The notes: generated from the letters alone by a model not told the origin. A DNA stretch of 64,000 bases from Taudactylus pleione (GCA_031769625.1 JAUIMM010000885.1:4607001-4671000); one strand, 5' to 3'; positions 17,851 through 34,800 are shown, counted from the first letter of the stretch. Made by a program: numbers and translations.

Positions 17851-20800
17851 ATGCCACACAGTACAAAGCCCAGCACTACCTTACACATTAAACCACACAG
17901 TACTAAGCCCAGCCCTCTTACACATTATACCACACAGTACAAAGCCCAGCCCCCCATACACATTATACCACACAGTACAAAGCCCAGCCCCCCTTACACA
18001 ATTTACTACACATTACAAAGCCCAGCCCCCCTTACACATTATACTACACAGTACAAAGCACAGCCCAGCCCCCCTTACACATTATACCACACAGTACAAA
18101 GCCCAGCCCCCCTTACACATTATACTAAACAGTACAAAGCCCAGCCCAGCCCCCCCTTACACATTATGCCACACAGTACAAAGCCCAGCCCCCCTTACAC
18201 ATTATACTACACAGTAGAAAGCCCAGCCCAGTCCTCCCTTACACATTATACCACACAGTACAAAGTCCAGCCCAGCCCCCCCTGTACACATTATACCACA
18301 CAGTACAAAATCCAGCGCCCCTTACACATTATACCAAACAGTACAAAGCCCAGCCCAGCCCCCCCTTACACATTATACCACACAGTACAGAGCCCAGCCC
18401 CCCTTACACATTATACTACACAGTACAAAGCCCAGCCACCCTATACACATTATACTACACATTACTAAGCCCAGCCCCCCTTACACATTATACTACACAG
18501 TATAAAGCCCAGCCCCCCTTACACATTATACCACACAGTACAAAGCCCAGCCCCCCCTATACACATTATACCACACAGTACAAAGCCCAGCCCCCCTTAC
18601 ACATTATACTACACAGTACAAAGCCCAGCCCCCCTTACACATTATACCACACAGTACAAAGCCCAGCCCCCTTACACATTATACTACACAGTACAAAGCC
18701 CAGCACCCCCTTACACATTATGCCACACAGTACAAAGCCCAGCACCCCCTTACACATTATGCCACACAGTACAAAGCCCAGCACCCCCTTACACATTATA
18801 TCACACAGTACAAAGCCCAGGCCCCCTTACACATTATACTACACAGTACAAAGCCCAGCACCCCCTTACACATTAAACCACACATTACTAAGCCCAGCCC
18901 CCCTTACACATTATACAACATAGTACAAAGCCCAGCATCCCCCATTCACATTATACCACACAGTACAAAGCACAGCCCCCCTTACACATTATACTACACA
19001 GTACAAAGCTCAGCTCCGCCCCTTTACACATTATAACACACAGTACAAAGCCCAGCCCCCCTTAAACATTATACCACACAGTACAAAGCCCAGCCCCCCT
19101 TACACATTATACTACACAGTACAAAGCCCAGCCCCCCTTACACATTATACTACACAGTACAAAGCCCAGCCCAGCCCCCCCTTATACATTATGCCAAACA
19201 GTAAAAAGCCCAGCCCCCCTTACACAATATACTACACAGTACAAAGCCCATCCCAACCCCTTACACATTATACCACACAGTACAAAGCCCAGCCCAGCCC
19301 CCCTCACACATTATACCACACAGTACTAAGCCCAGCCCCCCTTACACATTATGCCACATAGTACAAAGCCCAGCACTACCTTACACATTAAACCACACAG
19401 TACTAAGCCCAGCCCTCTTACACATTATACCACACAGTACAAAGCCCAGCCCCCCATACACATTATACCACACAGTACAAAGCCCAGCCCCCCTTACACA
19501 TTTTACTACACATTACAAAGCCCAGCCCCCCTTACACATTATACTACACAGTACAAAGCACAGCCCAGCCCCCCTTACACATTATACCACACAGTACAAA
19601 GCCCAGCCCCCCTTACACATTCTACTAAACAGTACAAAGCCCAGCCCAGCCCCCCCTTACACATTATGCCACACAGTACAAAGCCCAGCCCCCCTTACAC
19701 ATTATACTACACAGTACAAAGCCCAGACCAGTCCTCCCTTACACATTATACCACACAGTACAAAGTCCAGCCCAGCCCCCCCTGTACACATTATACCACA
19801 CAGTACAAAATCCAGCGCCCCTTACACATTATACCAAACAGTACAAAGCCCAGCCCAGCCCCCCTCACACATTATACCACACAGTACTAAGCCCAGACCC
19901 CCTTACACATTATGCCACACAGTACAAAGCCCAGCACTACCTTACACATTAAACCACACAGTACTAAGCCCAGCCCTCTTACACATTATACCACACAGTA
20001 CAAAGCCCATCCCCCCATACACATTATACCACACAGTACAAAGCCCAGCCCCCCTTACACATTTTACTACACATTACAAAGCCCAGCCCCCCTTACACAT
20101 TATACTACACAGTACAAAGCACAGCCCAGCCCCCTTTACACATTATACCACACAGTACAAAGCCCAGCCCCCCTTACACATTATACTAAACAGTACAAAG
20201 ACCAGCCCAGCCCCCCCTTACACATTATGCCACACAGTACAAAGCCCAGCCCCCCTTACACATTATACTACACAGTACAAAGCCCAGCCCAGTCCTCCCT
20301 TACACATTATACCACACAGTACAAAGTCCAGCCCAGCCCCCCCTGTACACATTATACCACACAGTACAAAATCCAGCGCCCCTTACACATTATACCAAAC
20401 AGTACAAAGCCCAGCCCAGCCCCCCTCACACATTATACCAAACAGTACTAAGCCCAGCCCCCCTTACACATTATGCCACACAGTACAAAGCCCAGCACTA
20501 CCTTACACATTAAACCACACAGTACTAAGCCCAGCCCTCTTACACATTATACCACACAGTACAAAGCCCAGCCCACCTTACACATTTTACTACACATTAC
20601 AAAGCCCAGCCCCCCTTACACATTATACTACACAGTACAAAGCACAGCCCAGCCCCCCTTACACATTATACCACACAGTACAAAGCCCAGCCCCCCTTAC
20701 ACATTATACTAAACAGTACAAAGCCCAGCCCCCCTTACACATTTTACTACACATTACAAAGCCCAGCCCCCCTTACACATTATACTACACAGTACAAAGC

Positions 20801-23210
20801 ACAGCCCAGCCCCCCTTACACATTATACCACACAGTACAAAGCCCAGCCCCCCTTACACATTATACTAAACAGTACAAAGCCCAGCCCAGCCCCCCTTAA
20901 CACATTATGCCACACAGTACAAAGCCCAGCCCCCCTTACACATTATACTACACAGTAGAAAGCCCAGCCCAGTCCTCCCTTACACATTATACCACACAGT
21001 ACAAAGTCCAGCCCAGCCCCCCCTGTACACATTATACCACACAGTACAAAATCCAGCGCCCCTTACACATTATACCAAACAGTACAAAGCCCGGCCCAGC
21101 CCCCCCTTACACATTATGCCACACAGTACAAAGCCCAGCCCCCCTTACACATTATACCACACAGTACAGAGCCCAGCCCCCCTTACACATTATACTACAC
21201 AGTACAAAGCCCAGCCACCCTATACACATTATACTACACATTACTAAGCCCAGCCCCCCTTACACATTATACTACACAGTACAAAGCCCAGCCCCCCTTA
21301 CACATTATACCACACAGTACAAAGCCCAGCCCCCCCTATACACATTATACCACACAGTACAAAGCCCAGCCCCCCTTACACATTATACTACACAGTACAA
21401 AGCCCAGCCCCCCTTACACATTATACCACACAGTACAAAGCCCAGCCCCCTTACACATTATACTACACAGTACAAAGCCCAGCACCCCCTTACACATTAT
21501 GCCACACAGTACAAAGCCCAGCACCCCCTTACACATTATGCCACACAGTACAAAGCCCAGCACCCCCTTACACATTATATCACACAGTACAAAGCCCAGG
21601 CCCCCTTACACATTATACCACACATTACTAAGCCGAGCCCCCCTTACACATTATACAACATAGTACAAAGCCCAGCACCCCCCATACACATTATACCACA
21701 CAGTACAAAGCACAGCCCCCCCTTACACATTATACTACACAGTACAAAGCTCAGCTCCGCCCCTTTACACATTATAACACACAGTACAAAGCCCAGCCCC
21801 CCTTAAACATTATACCACACAGTACAAAGCCCAGCCCCCCTTACACATTATACTACACAGTACAAAGCCCAGCCCCCCTTACACATTATACTACACAGTA
21901 CAAAGCCCAGCCCAGCCCCCCCTTATACATTATGCCAAACAGTAAAAAGCCCAGCCCCCCTTACACAATATACTACACAGTACAAAGCCCATCCCAACCC
22001 CTTACACATTATACCACACAGTACAAAGCCCAGCCCAGCCCCCCTCACACATTATACCACACAGTACTAAGCCCAGCCCCCCTTACACATTATGCCACAT
22101 AGTACAAAGCCCAGCACTACCTTACACATTAAACCACACAGTACTAAGCCCAGCCCTCTTACACATTATACCACACAGTACAAAGCCCAGCCCCCCATAC
22201 ACATTATACCACACAGTACAAAGCCCAGCCCCCCTTACACATTTTACTACACATTACAAAGCCCAGCCCCCCTTACACATTATACTACACAGTACAAAGC
22301 ACAGCCCAGCCCCCCTTACACATTATACCACACAGTACAAAGCCCAGCCCCCCTTACACATTCTACTAAACAGTACAAAGCCCAGCCCAGCCCCCCCTTA
22401 CACATTATGCCACACAGTACAAACTCCAGCCCCCCTTACACATTATACTACACAGTACAAAGCCCAGACCAGTCCTCCCTTACACATTATACCACACAGT
22501 ACAAAGTCCAGCCCAGCCCCCCCTGTACACATTATACCACACAGTACAAAATCCAGCGCCCCTTACACATTATACCAAACAGTACAAAGTCCAGCCCAGC
22601 CCCCCTCACACATTATACCACACAGTACTAAGCCCAGCCCCCCTTACACATTATGCCACACAGTACAAAGCCCAGCACTACCTTACACATTAAACCACAC
22701 AGTACTAAGCCCAGCCCTCTTACACATTATACCACACAGTACAAAGCCCAGCCCCCCATACACATTATACCACACAGTACAAAGCCCAGCCCCCCTTACA
22801 CATTTTACTACACATTACAAAGCCCAGCCCCCCTTACACATTATACTACACAGTACAAAGCACAGCCCAGCCCCCCTTACACATTATACCACACAGTACA
22901 AAGCCCAGCCCCCCTTACACATTATACTAAACAGTACAAAGCCCAGCCCAGCCCCCCCTTACACATTATGCCACACAGTACAAAGCCCAGCCCCCCTTAC
23001 ACATTATACTACACAGTACAAAGCCCAGCCCAGTCCTCCCTTACACATTATACCACACAGTACAAAGTCCAGCCCAGCCCCCCCTGTACACATTATACCA
23101 CACAGTACAAAATCCAGCGCCCCTTACACATTATACCAAACAGTACAAAGCCCAGCCCAGCCCCCCCTTACACATTATGCCACACAGTACAAAGCCCAGC
23201 CCCCCTTACA
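17851..23210 (+). repeat. 561-bp higher-order blocks in the satellite
   Basis: A marker unit pair (CCCAGCACTACC followed by CATTAAACCACACAG) recurs at 17851, 19351, 19912, 20473, 22092 and 22653. Spacings are 1500, 561, 561, 1619 and 561 bp. The 561-bp interval between neighbours carries the same series of variant units. The pair 19351 and 22092 lies 2,741 bp apart within a longer repeated stretch, which also includes 19224 and 21965. Confidence 0.85.
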
Positions 23211-26200
23211 CATTATACCACACAGTACAGAGCCCAGCCCCCCTTACACATTATACTACACAGTACAAAGCCCAGCCACCCTATACACATTATACTACAC
23301 ATTACTAAGCCCAGCCCCCCTTACACATTATACTACACAGTACAAAGCCCAGCCCCCCTTACACATTATACCACACACTACAAAGCCCAGCCCCCCCTAT
23401 ACACATTATACCACACAGTACAAAGCCCAGCCCCCCTTACACATTATACTACACAGTGCAAAGCCCAGCCCCCCTTACACATTATACCACACAGTACAAA
23501 GCCCAGCCCCCTTACATATTATGCCACACAGTACAAAGCCCAGCCCAGCCCCCCTTACACATTATGCCACACAGTACAAAGCCCAGCCCCCCTTACACTG
23601 TATACTACACAGTACAAAGCCCAGCCCCCCCTATACACATTATACTACACAGTACAAAGCCCAGCCCCCCTTACACATTATACTACACAGAACAAAGCCA
23701 AGCCCTCCCTATACACATTATACCAAACAGTACAAAGCCCAGCCCCCCTTACACATTATACTACACAGTACAAAGCCCAGCCCCCCAATACACATTACAC
23801 TACACAGTACAAAGCCCAGCCCCCCCTTACACATTATACTACACAGTACAAAGCCCAGCCCACCTTACACATAATACCACACAGTACAAAGCCCAGCCCC
23901 ACCCCCCTTAAACATTATGCCACACAGTACAAAGCCCAGCCAGCCCCCCTTACACATTATACTACACAGTACAAAGCCCAGCTCAGCCCACCCTTACACA
24001 TTATACCACACAGTACAAAGCCCAGCACCCCCTTACACATTATACTACACAGTACAAAGCCCAGCCCAGCCCCCCCTTACACATTATGCCACACAGTACA
24101 AAGCCCAGCCCCCCTTACACATTATACCACACACTACAAAGCCCATCCCAACCCACCTTACACATTATACTACACAGTACAAAGCCCATCCCAACCCCTT
24201 ACACATTATACCACACAATACAAAGCCCAGCACCCCCTTACACATTATACCACCCAGTACAAAGCCAAGGTCCCCTTACACATTATACTACACAGTATAA
24301 AGCCCAGCCCCCCTATACACATTATAACACACAGTTCAAAGCCGAGACCCCCTTACGCTTTATACTACACAGTACAAAGCCCAGCCCCCCTATACACATT
24401 ATACCACACAGTACAAAGCCCAGCCCACCTTACACATTATACCACACAGTACAAAGCCCAACCCCCCTTACACATTATGCCACATAGTACATAGCCCAGC
24501 ACCCCCTTACACATTATGCCACACAGTACAAAGCCCAGCCCAGTCCTCCCTTACACATTATACCACACAGTACAAAGCCCACAAACCCCCTACACATTAT
24601 ACCACACAGTACGAAGCCCAGCACCGCCTTACACATTATACTACACAGTACAAAGCCCAGCACCCCCTTAACAAATTATGCCAAACAGTACAAAACCCAG
24701 CCCAACCCCTTACACATTATACCACACAGTACAAAGCCCAGTCCCCCTTAAACATTACTCTACACAGTACAAAGCCCAGCACCCCTTTACACATTATGCC
24801 ACATAGTACAAAGCCCAGCACTCCCTTACACATTAAACCACACAGTACAAAGCCAAGCCCCCCTTACACATTACACAACAAATTACAAAGCATAGCCCCC
24901 ATTATACATTATACCACACAGAACAAAGCCCAGCCCCCCTTACACATTATACTACACAGTACAAAGCCTTGCTCTATTTACACATTATACCGCACAGTAC
25001 AAAGCCCAGACCAGCACCCCGTACACATTATACTACACAGTACAAAGCCCAGCCCAGCACCCCGTACACATTATACCACACAGTACAAAGCCCAGCCCCG
25101 CCCCGCCCCCCTTACACAATACACCACACAGTACAAAGCCCAGCCCCCCTTAAACATTATACCACACAGTACAAAGCCCAGAAACTCCTTACACATTATA
25201 CCACACAGTACAAAGCCCAGCCCCCCCTTACACATTATACTACACAGTACAAAGCCCAGCCCAGCCCCCCCTTATACATTATGCCACACAGTACAAAACC
25301 CAGCCCAGCCCCCCTTACACAATATACTACACAGTACAAAGCCCATCCCAACCCCTTACACATTATACCACACAGTACTAAGCCCAGGCCCCCTTACACA
25401 TTATGCCACACAGTACTAAGCCCAGCCCAGCCCCCCTTACACAATATACTACACAGTACAAAGCCCAGCCCTGCCCCCTTACACAATATACCACACAGTA
25501 CAAAGCCCAACCCCCTTACACATTATACCACACAGTACTAAGCCCAGCCCCCCTTACACATTATACCACACAGTACAAAGCCCAGCCCCCTTACACATTA
25601 TACCACACAGTACTAAGCCCAGGCCCCCTTACACATTAAACCACACAGTACTAAGCCCAGCCCTGCCCCCTTACACATTATACCACACAGTACAAAGCCC
25701 AGCCACCCATACACAATATACCACACAGTACAAAGCCCAACCCCCTTACACATTTTACTACACATTACAAAGCCCAGCCCCCCTTACACATTATACTACA
25801 CAGTACAAAGCACAGCCCAGCTCCCCTTACACATTATACCACACAGTACAAAGCCTAGCCCCCCTTACACATTATACTACACAGAACAAAGCCCAGCCCA
25901 GTCCTCCCTTACACATTATACCACACAGTACAAAGCCCAGCCCAGCCCCCCCCGTACACATTATACCACACAGTACAAAATCCAGCCCCCCTTACACATT
26001 ATACCACACAGTACAAAGCACAGCCCCCCTTAAACATTGTACTACACAGTACAAAGCCCAGCCACCCTATACACATTATACTACACAGTACTAAGCCCAG
26101 CCCCCCTTACACATTATACCACACAGTACAAAGCCCAGCCCCACTTAAACATTATACTATACAGTACAAAGCACAGCCCCCCTTACACATTATACCACAC

Positions 26201-28889
26201 ACAACAAAGCCCAGCCCCCCTTACACATTATACTATACAGTACAAAGCCCAGCTCCCCTTACACATTATACCACACAGTACAAAGCCCAGACCAGCCCCC
26301 CTTACACATTATACTACACAGTACAAAGCCCAGCCAAGAACCCCCTTACACATTATACTACACAGTACAAAGCCCAGCCCCGCCGCCTTACACAATACAC
26401 CACACAGTACAAAGCCCAGCCCCTCTTAAACATTATACCACACAGTACAAAGCCCAGCAACCCTTAACACATTATACCACACAGTACAAAGTCCAGCCCC
26501 CCCTTACACATTATACTACACAGTACAAAGCCAGAGCCCAGCCCCCCCTTATACATTATGCCACACAGTACAAAACCCAGCCCAGCCCCCCTTACACATT
26601 ATACCACACAGTACAAAGCCCATCCCAAACCCTTACACATTATACCACACAGTACAAAGCCCATCCCAACCCCTTACACATTATACCACACAATACAAAG
26701 CACAGCACCCCCTTACACATTATACCACCCAGTACAAAGCCAAGGTCCCCTTACACATTATACTACACAGTACAAAGCCCAGCCCCCCCTATACACATTA
26801 TAACACACAGTACAAAGCCGAGACCCCCTTATGCTTTATACTACACAGTACAAAGCCCAGCCCCCCTATACACATTAAACAACACACTACAAAGCCCAGC
26901 CCACCTTACACATTATACCACACAGTACAAAGCCCAGCCCCCCATACACATTATGCCACATAGTACATAGCCCAGCCCCCCCTTACACATTGTGCCACAC
27001 AGTACAAAGCCCAGCCCAGTCCTCCCTTACACATTGTACCACACAGTACAAAGCCGAGAAACCCCTTACACATTATACTACACAGTACAAAGCCCAGCCA
27101 AGCCCCCCCTTACAAATTATGCCAAGCAGTACAAAACCCAGCCCAGCCCCCGTTACACATTATACCACACTGTACAAAGTCCAGCCCCCCTTACACATTA
27201 TGCCACAAAGTACAAAGCCCAGCACTCCCTTACACATTAAACCACACAGTACTAAGCCCAGCCCCCCTTACACATTATACCACACAGTACAAAGCCCAGC
27301 CCCCCCATACACATTATACCACACAGTACAAAGCCCAGCCCCCCTTACACATTACACAACAAATTACAAAGCATAGCCCCCATTACACATTATACCACAC
27401 AGAACAAATCCCAGCCCCCCTTACACATTATACTACACAGTACAAAGCCCAGCCCCCCTTAAACATTATACCACACAGTACAAAGCCCAGAAACCCCTTA
27501 CACATTATACCACACAGTACAAAGCCCAGCCAAGCCCCCCCTTATACATTATACCACACAGTACAAAGCCCATCCCAACCCCTTACACATTATACCACAC
27601 AGTACAAAGCCCAGCCCCCTTACACATTATACTACACAGTACTAAGCCCAGCCCAGCCCCCCTTACACATTATACCACACAGTACTAAGTCCAGGCCCCC
27701 TTACACAATATACCACACAGTACTAAGCCCAGGCCCCCTTACACATTAAACCACACAGTACTAAGCCCAACCCCCTTACACATTTTACTACACATTACAA
27801 AGCCCAGCCCCCCTTACACATTATACTACACAGTACAAAGCCCAGCCCAGCCCCCCCGTACACATTATACCACACAGTACAAAATCCAGCACCCCTTACA
27901 CATTATACCAAACAGTACAAAGCCCAGCCCAGCCCACCCGTACACAATATGCCACACAGTACAAAGCCCAGGCCCCCTTACACATTATACCACACAGTAC
28001 AGAGCACAGCCCCCCTTAAACATTGTACTACACAGTACAAAGCCCAGCCACCCTATACACATTATACTACACAGTACTAAGCCCAGCCCCCCTTACACAT
28101 TATACCACACAGTACAAAGCCCAGCCCCCCTTACACATTATACTATACAGTACAAAGCACAGCCCCCCTTACACATTATACCACACAGAACAAAGCCCAG
28201 CCCCCCTTACACATTATACTATACAGTACAAAGCCCAGCTCCCCTTACACATTATACCACACAGTACAAAGCCCAGACCAGCCCCCCTTACACATTATAC
28301 TACACAGTACAAAGCCCAGCCCCCCTTAAACATTATAACACACAGTACAAAGCCCAGAAGCCCCTTACACATTATACCACACAGTACAAAGCCCAGCCCC
28401 CCCTTACACATTATACTACACAGTACAAAGCCCAGCCCAGCCCCCCCTTATACATTATGCCACACAGTACAAAACCCAGCCCAGCCCCCTTACACATTAT
28501 ACCACACAGTACAACGCCCATCCCAACCCCTTACACATTATACCACACAGTACAAAGCCCAGCCCCCTTAAACATTATACTACACAGTACAAAGCCCAGC
28601 CCAGCCCCCCTTACACATTATACCACACAGTACTAAGCCCAGGCCCCCTTACATATTATGCCACACAGTACAGAGCCCAACCCCCCATACACAATATACC
28701 ACACAGTACAGAGCCCAACCCCCTTACACATTTTACTACACATTACAAAGCCCAGCCCCCCTTACACATTATACTACACAGTACAAAGCACAGCCCAGCC
28801 CCCCTTACACATTATACTACACAGTACAAAGCCCAGCCCAGCCCCCCTTACACATTATACCACACAGTACAAAGCCCAGCACTCCCTTA

Positions 28890-31800
28890 CACATTATACC
28901 ACACAGTACAAAGCCCAGCCCCCCATACACAATATACCACACAGTACAGAGCCCAACCCCCTTACACATTTTACTACACATTACAAAGCCCAGCCCCCCT
29001 TACACATTATACTACACAGTACAAAGCACAGCCCAGCCCCCCTTACACATTATACCACACAGTACAAAGCCTAGCCCCCCTTACACATTATACCACACAG
29101 TACAAAGCCCAGCCCAGCCCCCCCGTACACATTATACCAAACAGTGCAAAGCCCAGCCCCCCTTACACATTATGCCACACAGTACAAAGCCCAGCCCCCC
29201 TTACACATTATACCACACAGTACAGAGCACAGCCCCCCTTAAACATTGTACTACACAGTACAAAGCCCAGCCACCCTATACACATTATACTACACAGTAC
29301 TAAGCCCAGCCCCCCTTACACATTATACCACACAGTACAAAGCCCAGCCCCCCTTACACATTATACTATACAGTACAAAGCACAGCCCCCCTTACACATT
29401 ATACCACACAAAACAAAGCCCAGCCCCCCTTACACATTATACTATACAGTACAAAGCCCAGCTCCCCTTACACATTATACCACACAGTACAAAGCCCAGA
29501 CCAGCCCCCCTTACACATTATACTACACAGTACAAAGCCCAGCCCAGCACCCCCTTACACATTATACTACACAGTACAAAGCCCAGCCCCTCTTAAACAT
29601 TATACCACACAGTACAAAGCCCAGCCCTGCCCCCCGTATACATTATGCCACACAGTACAAAACCCAGCCCAGCCACCCTTACACATTATACCACACAGTA
29701 CAAAGCCCATCCCAAACCCTTACACATTATACCACACAGTACAAAGCCCAGCCCCCTTACACATTATACTACACAGTACAAAGCCCAGCCCAGCCCCCTC
29801 ACACATTATACCACACAGTACTAAGCCCAGCCCCCCTTACACATTATGCCACACAGTACAAAGCCCAGCCCTGCCCCCTTACACATTATACCACACAGTA
29901 CAAAGCCCAGCACCCCATACACAATATACCACACAGTACAAAGCCCATCCCAACCCCCCGTACACATTTTACTACACATTTCAAAGCCCAGCCCCCCTTA
30001 CACTTTATACTACACAGTACAAAGCACAGCCCCCCTTACACATTATACAACACAGAACAAAGCCCAGGCCAGTCCTCCCTTACACATTATACCACACAGA
30101 ACAAAGCCCAGGCCCAGCCCCCCCATACACATTATACCACACAGTACAAAATCCAGCGCCCCTTACACATTATACCAAACAGTACAAAGCCCAGCCCAGC
30201 CCCCCTTACACATTATGCCACACAGTACAAAGCCCAGCCCCCCTTACACATTATACCACACAGTACAGAGCCCAGCCCCCCTTACACATTATACTACACA
30301 GTACAAAGCCCAGCCACCCTTTACACATTATACTACACAGTACAAAGCCCAGCCCCCCATACACATTATACTACATAGTACAAAGCCCAGCCCCCCCTAT
30401 ACACATTATACCACACAGTAGAAAGCCCAGCCCCCCTTACACATTATACTACACAGTACAAAGCCCAGCCCCCCTTACACATTATACCACACAGTACAAA
30501 GCCCAGCCCCCCTTACATATTATGCCACACAGTACAAAGCCCAGCCCAGCCCCCATTACACATTATGCCACACAGTACAAAGCCCAGCCCCCATTACACA
30601 TTATACTACACAGTACAAAGCCCAGCCCCCCCTATACACATTATACTACACAGTACAAAGCCCAGCCCCAATTACACATTATTCTACAAAGAACAAAGCG
30701 AAGCCCTCCCTATACACATTATACCACACAGTACAAAGCCCAGCCCCCCTTACACATTATACTACACAGTACAAAGCCCAGCCCAGCCCCCCTTACACAT
30801 TATACCACACAGTACAAAGCCCAGCCCCACCCCCTTAAACATTATGCCACACAGTACAAAGCCCTGCCAGCCCCCCCTTACACAGTGTACCACACAGTAC
30901 AGAGCCCAGCCCCCCTTACACATTATACTAAACAGTACAAAGCCCAGCTCAGCCCACCCTTACACATTATACCACACAGTACAAAGCCCAGCACCCCCTT
31001 ACACATTATACCACACAGTACAAAGCCCATCCCAACCCCCCGTACACATTATACCACACAGTACAAAGCCCATCCCAACCCCTTACACATTATACCACAC
31101 AGTACAAAGCCCAGCACCCCCTTACACATTATACCACACAGTACAAAGCCCAGCACCCCCCTATACACATTATAACACACAGTACAAAGTCGAGACCCCC
31201 TTACAGTTTATACTACACAGTACAGAGCCCAGCCCCCCCTATACACATTATACCACACAGTACAAAGCCCAGCCCCCCTTACACATTATGCCACACAGTA
31301 CATAGCCCAGCCCAGTCCTCCCTTACACAAAATACTACACAGTACAAAGCCCAGCCCCCTCTATACACATTACACTACACAGTACAAAGCCCAGGCAACC
31401 CCTTACACATTATACTACACAGTACAAAGCCCAGCCCAGCCCCCCTTACACATTATACCTCACAGCACAAAGCCCAGCCAGCTCCCCTTAAACATTATGC
31501 CACACAGTACAAAGCCCAGCCAGCCCCCCCTTACACAGTATACCACACAGTACAGAGCCCAGCCCCCCTTACACATTATACTACACAGTACAAAGCCCAG
31601 CTCAGCCCACCCTTACACATTATACCACACAGTACAAAGCCCAGCACCCCCTTACACATTATACTACATAGTACAAAGCCCAGCCCAGCCCCCCCTTACA
31701 TATTATACCACACAGTACAAAGTCCATGCCAACCCCTTACACATTATACCACGCAGTACAAAGCCCATCCCAACCCCCCTTACACATTATACCACACAGT

Positions 31801-34800
31801 ACAAAGCCCATCCCAACCACTTACACATTATACCACACAGTACAAAGCCCAGCACCCCCTTACACATTATACCACCCAGTACAAAGCCCAGGTCCCCTTA
31901 CACATTATACTACACAGTACAAAGCCCAGCCCCCCCTATACACATTATAACACACAGTACAAAGTCGAGACCCCCTTACAGTTTATACTACACAGTACAG
32001 AGCCCAGCCCCCCCTATACACATTATACCACACAGTACAAAGCCCAGCACCCCTTACACATTATACCACACAGTACAAAGCCCAGCCCCCCTTACACATT
32101 ATACTACACAGTACTAAGCCTAGCCCTCCTTACACATTATACTACACAGTACAAAGCCCAGCCCCCCTCTACATATTATACCACACAGTACAAAGCCCAG
32201 CCCCCCTTACACATTATACTACACAGTACAAAGCCCAGCCCCCCTTACACATTATGCCACACAGTACAAAGCCCAGCCCAGCCTCCCTTACACATTATAC
32301 TACACAGTACAAAGCCCAGCCCAGCACCCCCTTACACATTATACCATAGTTCAAAGCCCAGCCCCCCTTACACATTATGCAACACAGTACAAAGCCCAGC
32401 CCCCCTTACACATTATACTACACAGTACAAAGCCCAGCCCCCCTTTCACATTATACTACACAGTACAAAGCCCAGCCCAGTCCTCCCTTACACATTATAC
32501 CAAACAGTACAAAGCCCAGCCCCTCCCCTTACACATTATACCACACAGTACAAAATCCAGCGCCCCTTACACATTATACCACATAGTACAAAGCCCAGCC
32601 CCCCCCCTACACATTATACCACACAGTACAAAGCTCAGCGCCCCTTTACACATTATACCACACAGTACAAAGCCCAGCCCCCCTTACACATTATACCACA
32701 CAGTACAGAGCCCAGCCCCCCTTACACATTATACCACACAGTACAAAGCCCAGCCCCCCTTACACATTATACTACACAGTACAAAGCCCAGCCCCCCTTA
32801 CACATTATACTACACAGTACACAGCCCAGCCCAGTCCTCCCTTACACATTATACCACACAGTACAAAGCCCAGCCCCCCCTTTACACATTATGCCACACA
32901 GTACAAAATCCAGCGCCCCTTACACATTATACCACACAGTACAAAGCCCAGCCCCCGTTACACATTATACCACACAGTACAAAGCTCAGCCCCCCTTACA
33001 CATTATACCACACAGTACAGAGCCCAGCCCCCGTTACATATTATACTACACAGTGCAAAGCCCAGCCCCCCTATACACATTATACTACACAGTACAAAGC
33101 CCAGCCCAGCTCCCCCTTACACATTATGCCACACAGTACAAAGCCCAGCCCAGCTCCCCCTATACACATTATACCACACAGTACAAAGCCCAGCCCCCCT
33201 TACACATTATACTACACAGTACAAAGCCCAGCCCCCCTTACACATTATACCACACAGTACAAAGCCCAGCCCCCCTTACATATTATGCCACACAGTACAA
33301 AGCCCAGCCCAGCCGCCATTACACATTATGCCACACAGTACAAAGCCCAGCCCCCATTACACATTATACTACACAGTACAAAGCCCAGCCCCCCTATACA
33401 CATTATACTACACAGTACAAAGCCCTGCCCCCCATACACATTATACTACAAAGAACAAAGTGAAGCCCTCCCTATACACATTATACCACACAGTACAAAG
33501 CCCAGCCCCCTTAAACATAATACTACACAGTACAAAGCCCAGCCCAGCCCCCCTTACACATTATACCACACAGTACAAAGCCTAGCCAGCCCCCCCCTAC
33601 ACAGTATACCACACAGTACAGAGCCCAGCCCCCCTTACACATTATACCACACAGTACAAAGCCCAGCACCCCCTTACACATTATACCACACAGTACAAAG
33701 TCCATCCCAACACCCCGTACACATTATACCACACAGTACAAAGCCCATCCCAACCCCTTACACATTATACCACACAGTACAAAGCCCAGCACCCCCTTAC
33801 ACATTATACCACCCAGTACAAAGCCCAGGTCCCCTTACACATTATACTACACAGTACAAAGCCCAGCCCCCCCCTATACACATTATAACACACAGTACAA
33901 AGTCAAGACCCCCTTACAGTTTATACTACACTGTACAGAGCCCAGCCCCCCCTATACACATTATACCACACAGTACAAAGCCCAGCCCCCCTTACACATT
34001 ATACCACACAGTACATAGCCCAGCCCAGTCCTCCCTTACACATTATACTACACAGTACAAAGCCCAGCCCCCTCTATACACATTATACTACACAGTACAA
34101 AGCCTAGCCCCCCTTACACATTATACTACACAGTACAAAGCCCAGCCCCCCTATACACATTACACTACACAGTACAAAGCCCAGCCAACCCCTTACACAT
34201 TAGACTGCACAGTACAAAGCCCAGCCCAGCCCCCTTACACATTATACCTCACAGCACAAAGCCCAGCCAGCCACCCTTAAACATTATGCCACACAGTACA
34301 AAGCCCAGCCAGCCCCCCCTTACACAGTATACCACACAGTACAGAGCCCAGCCCCCTTACACATTATACCACACAGTACAAAGCCCAGCACCCCCTTACA
34401 CATTATACTACATAGTACAAAGCCCAGCCCAGCCCCCCCTTACATATTATACCACACAGTACAAAGCCCATGCCAACCCCTTACACATTATACCACGCAG
34501 TACAAAGCCCATCCCAACCCCCCTTACACATTATACCACACAGTACAAAGCCCATCCCAACCCCTTACACTTTATACCACAGTACAAAGCCCAGGTCCCC
34601 TTACACATTATACCACCCAGTACAGAGCCCAACCCCCTTACACATTATACTACACAGTACAAAGCACAGCCCAGCCCCCCTTACAGATTATACTACACAG
34701 AACAAAGCCCAGCCCAGCCCCCCCCGTACACATTATACCACACAGTACAAAATCCAGCACCCCTTACACATTATACCAAACAGTACAAAGCCCAGCCCAG

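Noticed and set aside
33523..33705. Minus-strand open frames of about 60-70 codons in the array (also near 40505, 43715, 54058, 57795, 60974)
   Set aside because: They are shadows of variant units that lost the usual TAA words, repeated only because the block is duplicated.
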